NCBI GenBank assembly: GCA_015075625.1
Contig: JABTTZ010000003.1
Coordinates: 682,001 to 746,000, forward strand
From: Anaerolineales bacterium
GTDB taxonomy: Bacteria; Chloroflexota; Anaerolineae; Aggregatilineales; UBA2796
DNA: 64,000 nt
Direction of reading: 5' to 3'
The stretch's first letter is position 1; each line of letters begins with the position of its first letter. The position numbers and the translations under genes are program-made. Below the pieces are notes generated by a model. It saw only the letters and a list, made by a program, of their open reading frames with translations. It searched no databases and was not told the DNA's origin. This document shows positions 62,963 to 64,000 of this stretch, one piece after another.

Positions 62963-63892
62963 ATGACGAGTCGTGATTCCTTTGCCAAACCTCCCCCACC
63001 GCCCGCCGATGCGCCGCGTGTGGTTGCCGTGATCCCCGCCTTTAACGAGGATCGTTTCATCGCCAGCGTGATCCTCAAAACGCGCCGGTTTGTCGATCAG
63101 GTGGTTGTTGTTGATGATGGCTCTAGCGACGAAACGGCATGGATTGCTGAACAATGTGGCGCGGTAGTGATCCGCCAGCCAAAGAATTTGGGCAAGGCGG
63201 CGGCAGTGAACGTTGGGTTGGCAACGGCACGCGAGCGCGGGGCGGCGGTGGTTATTCTGATTGATGCCGATGGGCAGCAAAACCCGAATGACATTCCAGC
63301 GATGATCGCCCCGATTCAAGCAGGGAAGGCAGATATTGTCGTTGGGTCACGCTTTTTGGGGGATAAAAGCCAAACTCCGGCGTGGCGCATTGTGGGGCAG
63401 CAGGCGCTGACCATTGCCACAAATGTTGCCTCTGGTGTCCCGCTCACCGATTCCCAAAGCGGGTTTCGCGCCCTTTCTCGTCGGGCGTTGGAGGCATTTC
63501 ATTTCCGCACCAGCGGGTTTTCCATCGAATCGGAAATGCAATTTTTGATCCGCGAACACAACTTTGTGGCGGCGGAAGTGCCAATCATTGTCAATTATGA
63601 TGAAGCACCGAAACGCAACCCCTTTAAGCATGGCTTGCAAGTTCTTAATGGGATCATTCAGATGGTCAGCCAAAACCGCCCGCTGTTCTTCTTTGGCGGT
63701 ATTGGCGGGGCAATTCTGCTTTTTGGCTTGTTGGTAGGGATTCGCTTGGTAAACCAATACAACGCCGATCCTGAGCCAAAACTAGCGGTGGGGACGGCGT
63801 TGATCGCGGTAGCAGCATCAATCATCGGGATGTTGACGGTGTTCACGGGGATCATTTTGCACGCCATTCGCGCCGCCATTCATGATCGGTGA
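62963..63892 (+). CDS. GT2-family (dolichyl-phosphate-mannose-synthase-like) glycosyltransferase
   Basis: The 309-residue GT-A protein has VVAVIPAFNEDRFIASVIL at the N-terminus, DQVVVVDDGSSDETAWIAEQ, RQPKNLGKAAAVNVGLATA and the metal-binding DADGQ (VILIDADGQQNPNDIPAM). SGFRALSRRALEAF and ESEMQFLIREHNFVAAEVPI follow, typical of polyprenyl-phosphate sugar transferases. Two TM helices close it (about 235-255 and 270-300). It probably makes or uses a lipid-linked sugar at the inner membrane. It begins 24 nt after the GT4 gene and is likely in the same transcript. Confidence 0.9.
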   Translation: MTSRDSFAKPPPPPADAPRVVAVIPAFNEDRFIASVILKTRRFVDQVVVVDDGSSDETAWIAEQCGAVVIRQPKNLGKAAAVNVGLATARERGAAVVILIDADGQQNPNDIPAMIAPIQAGKADIVVGSRFLGDKSQTPAWRIVGQQALTIATNVASGVPLTDSQSGFRALSRRALEAFHFRTSGFSIESEMQFLIREHNFVAAEVPIIVNYDEAPKRNPFKHGLQVLNGIIQMVSQNRPLFFFGGIGGAILLFGLLVGIRLVNQYNADPEPKLAVGTALIAVAASIIGMLTVFTGIILHAIRAAIHDR

Positions 63893-63956
63893 TTGCCTAG
63901 CACATCTTCTGAAAAATTTGACGCACTAGAGCGTTCATAGAGAGCGGTAAATCAGG

Positions 63957-64000
63957 CGCAGTTGCCCTCATCCCCCTAGCCCCCTTCCCCCGCAAGGGGA
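63957..64000. repeat. Dispersed GTTGCCCTCATCCCCC-type repeat (cut by window end)
   Basis: GCAGTTGCCCTCATCCCCCT, then AGCCCCCTTCCCCCGCAAGG. It opens like the copies at 55205 and 26480, so the same family sits at the end of the glycosyltransferase pair. Confidence 0.5.

Noticed and set aside
1-64000. CRISPR arrays, tRNA or rRNA genes
   Set aside because: No regularly spaced direct repeats, no T-loop/anticodon folds and no rRNA motifs were seen in the intergenic regions.

Overview
The window reads as a chromosomal contig from a member of the Chloroflexota, most likely an Anaerolineae-type bacterium. This is inferred from protein character, not from a database search: a beta' RNA polymerase subunit with a long N-terminal coiled-coil insert, many secreted SH3/CARDB/FecR/M23 proteins, DUF4013-type membrane proteins, frequent TTG/GTG starts and moderately high GC. 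There are about 37 supportable protein genes, one SRP RNA, several decayed insertion sequences and at least three families of dispersed intergenic repeats. No tRNA, rRNA or CRISPR array was seen.

Layout. 1-4.1 kb (minus): the start of a flavin-reductase-like gene, preceded by a compact three-gene operon with its own sigma70-type promoter. It encodes a helical protein of unknown family and two different BREX-type (BrxD/DUF2791-like) P-loop ATPases. No methyltransferase, PglZ or helicase is visible, so this is the best candidate here for an undescribed, possibly defensive, system. It is bordered by an IS5-type transposase fragment and a REP-like hairpin pair. 4.5-6.3 kb: hflX and a small membrane protein. 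6.5-15.3 kb (minus): a zinc-ribbon protein, a response regulator, a cNMP-binding/degenerate-ParA protein, a TlpA-like thioredoxin and a DUF4013 protein, then rpoC without rpoB beside it. 15.7-23.5 kb (plus): a glycerol-1-phosphate-dehydrogenase-like protein, a HEAT-repeat protein, SRP RNA, a G5-domain protein, rsmA, a bacterial-PH protein and an orphan ABC substrate-binding protein. 23.6-37.6 kb (minus): a serine hydrolase, a PucR-type regulator, purH, an acetyltransferase and a malic enzyme, then envelope and repeat proteins. 37.8-43.2 kb: a FecR-domain protein, a dNTPase, lgt and a secreted receptor-like protein. 43.5-47.3 kb (plus): a two-glycosyltransferase unit with a GpgS-like enzyme (probable glucosylglycerate-type solute) and DoxX. 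48.5-55 kb: a site-2 protease, a broken IS, a secreted protein, an MFS transporter and a LysM-M23 protein. 55.6-61.9 kb (plus): a purine operon of purF, purD-purM fusion, purN and purK-purE fusion, joined by ATGA overlaps. 61.9-63.9 kb: two glycosyltransferases.

The purine genes supply PurF, D, N, M, K, E and, 30 kb away, H; PurL/Q/S, C and B are not here. The PurD-PurM fusion followed by PurN repeats the domain order of animal GART, and the PurK-PurE order repeats fungal Ade2. Two copies of the same internally deleted IS4-like element (21.6 and 47.5 kb, direct) and a 167-bp inverted repeat pair (6.3 and 53.4 kb) show mobile-element activity and could mediate rearrangement.
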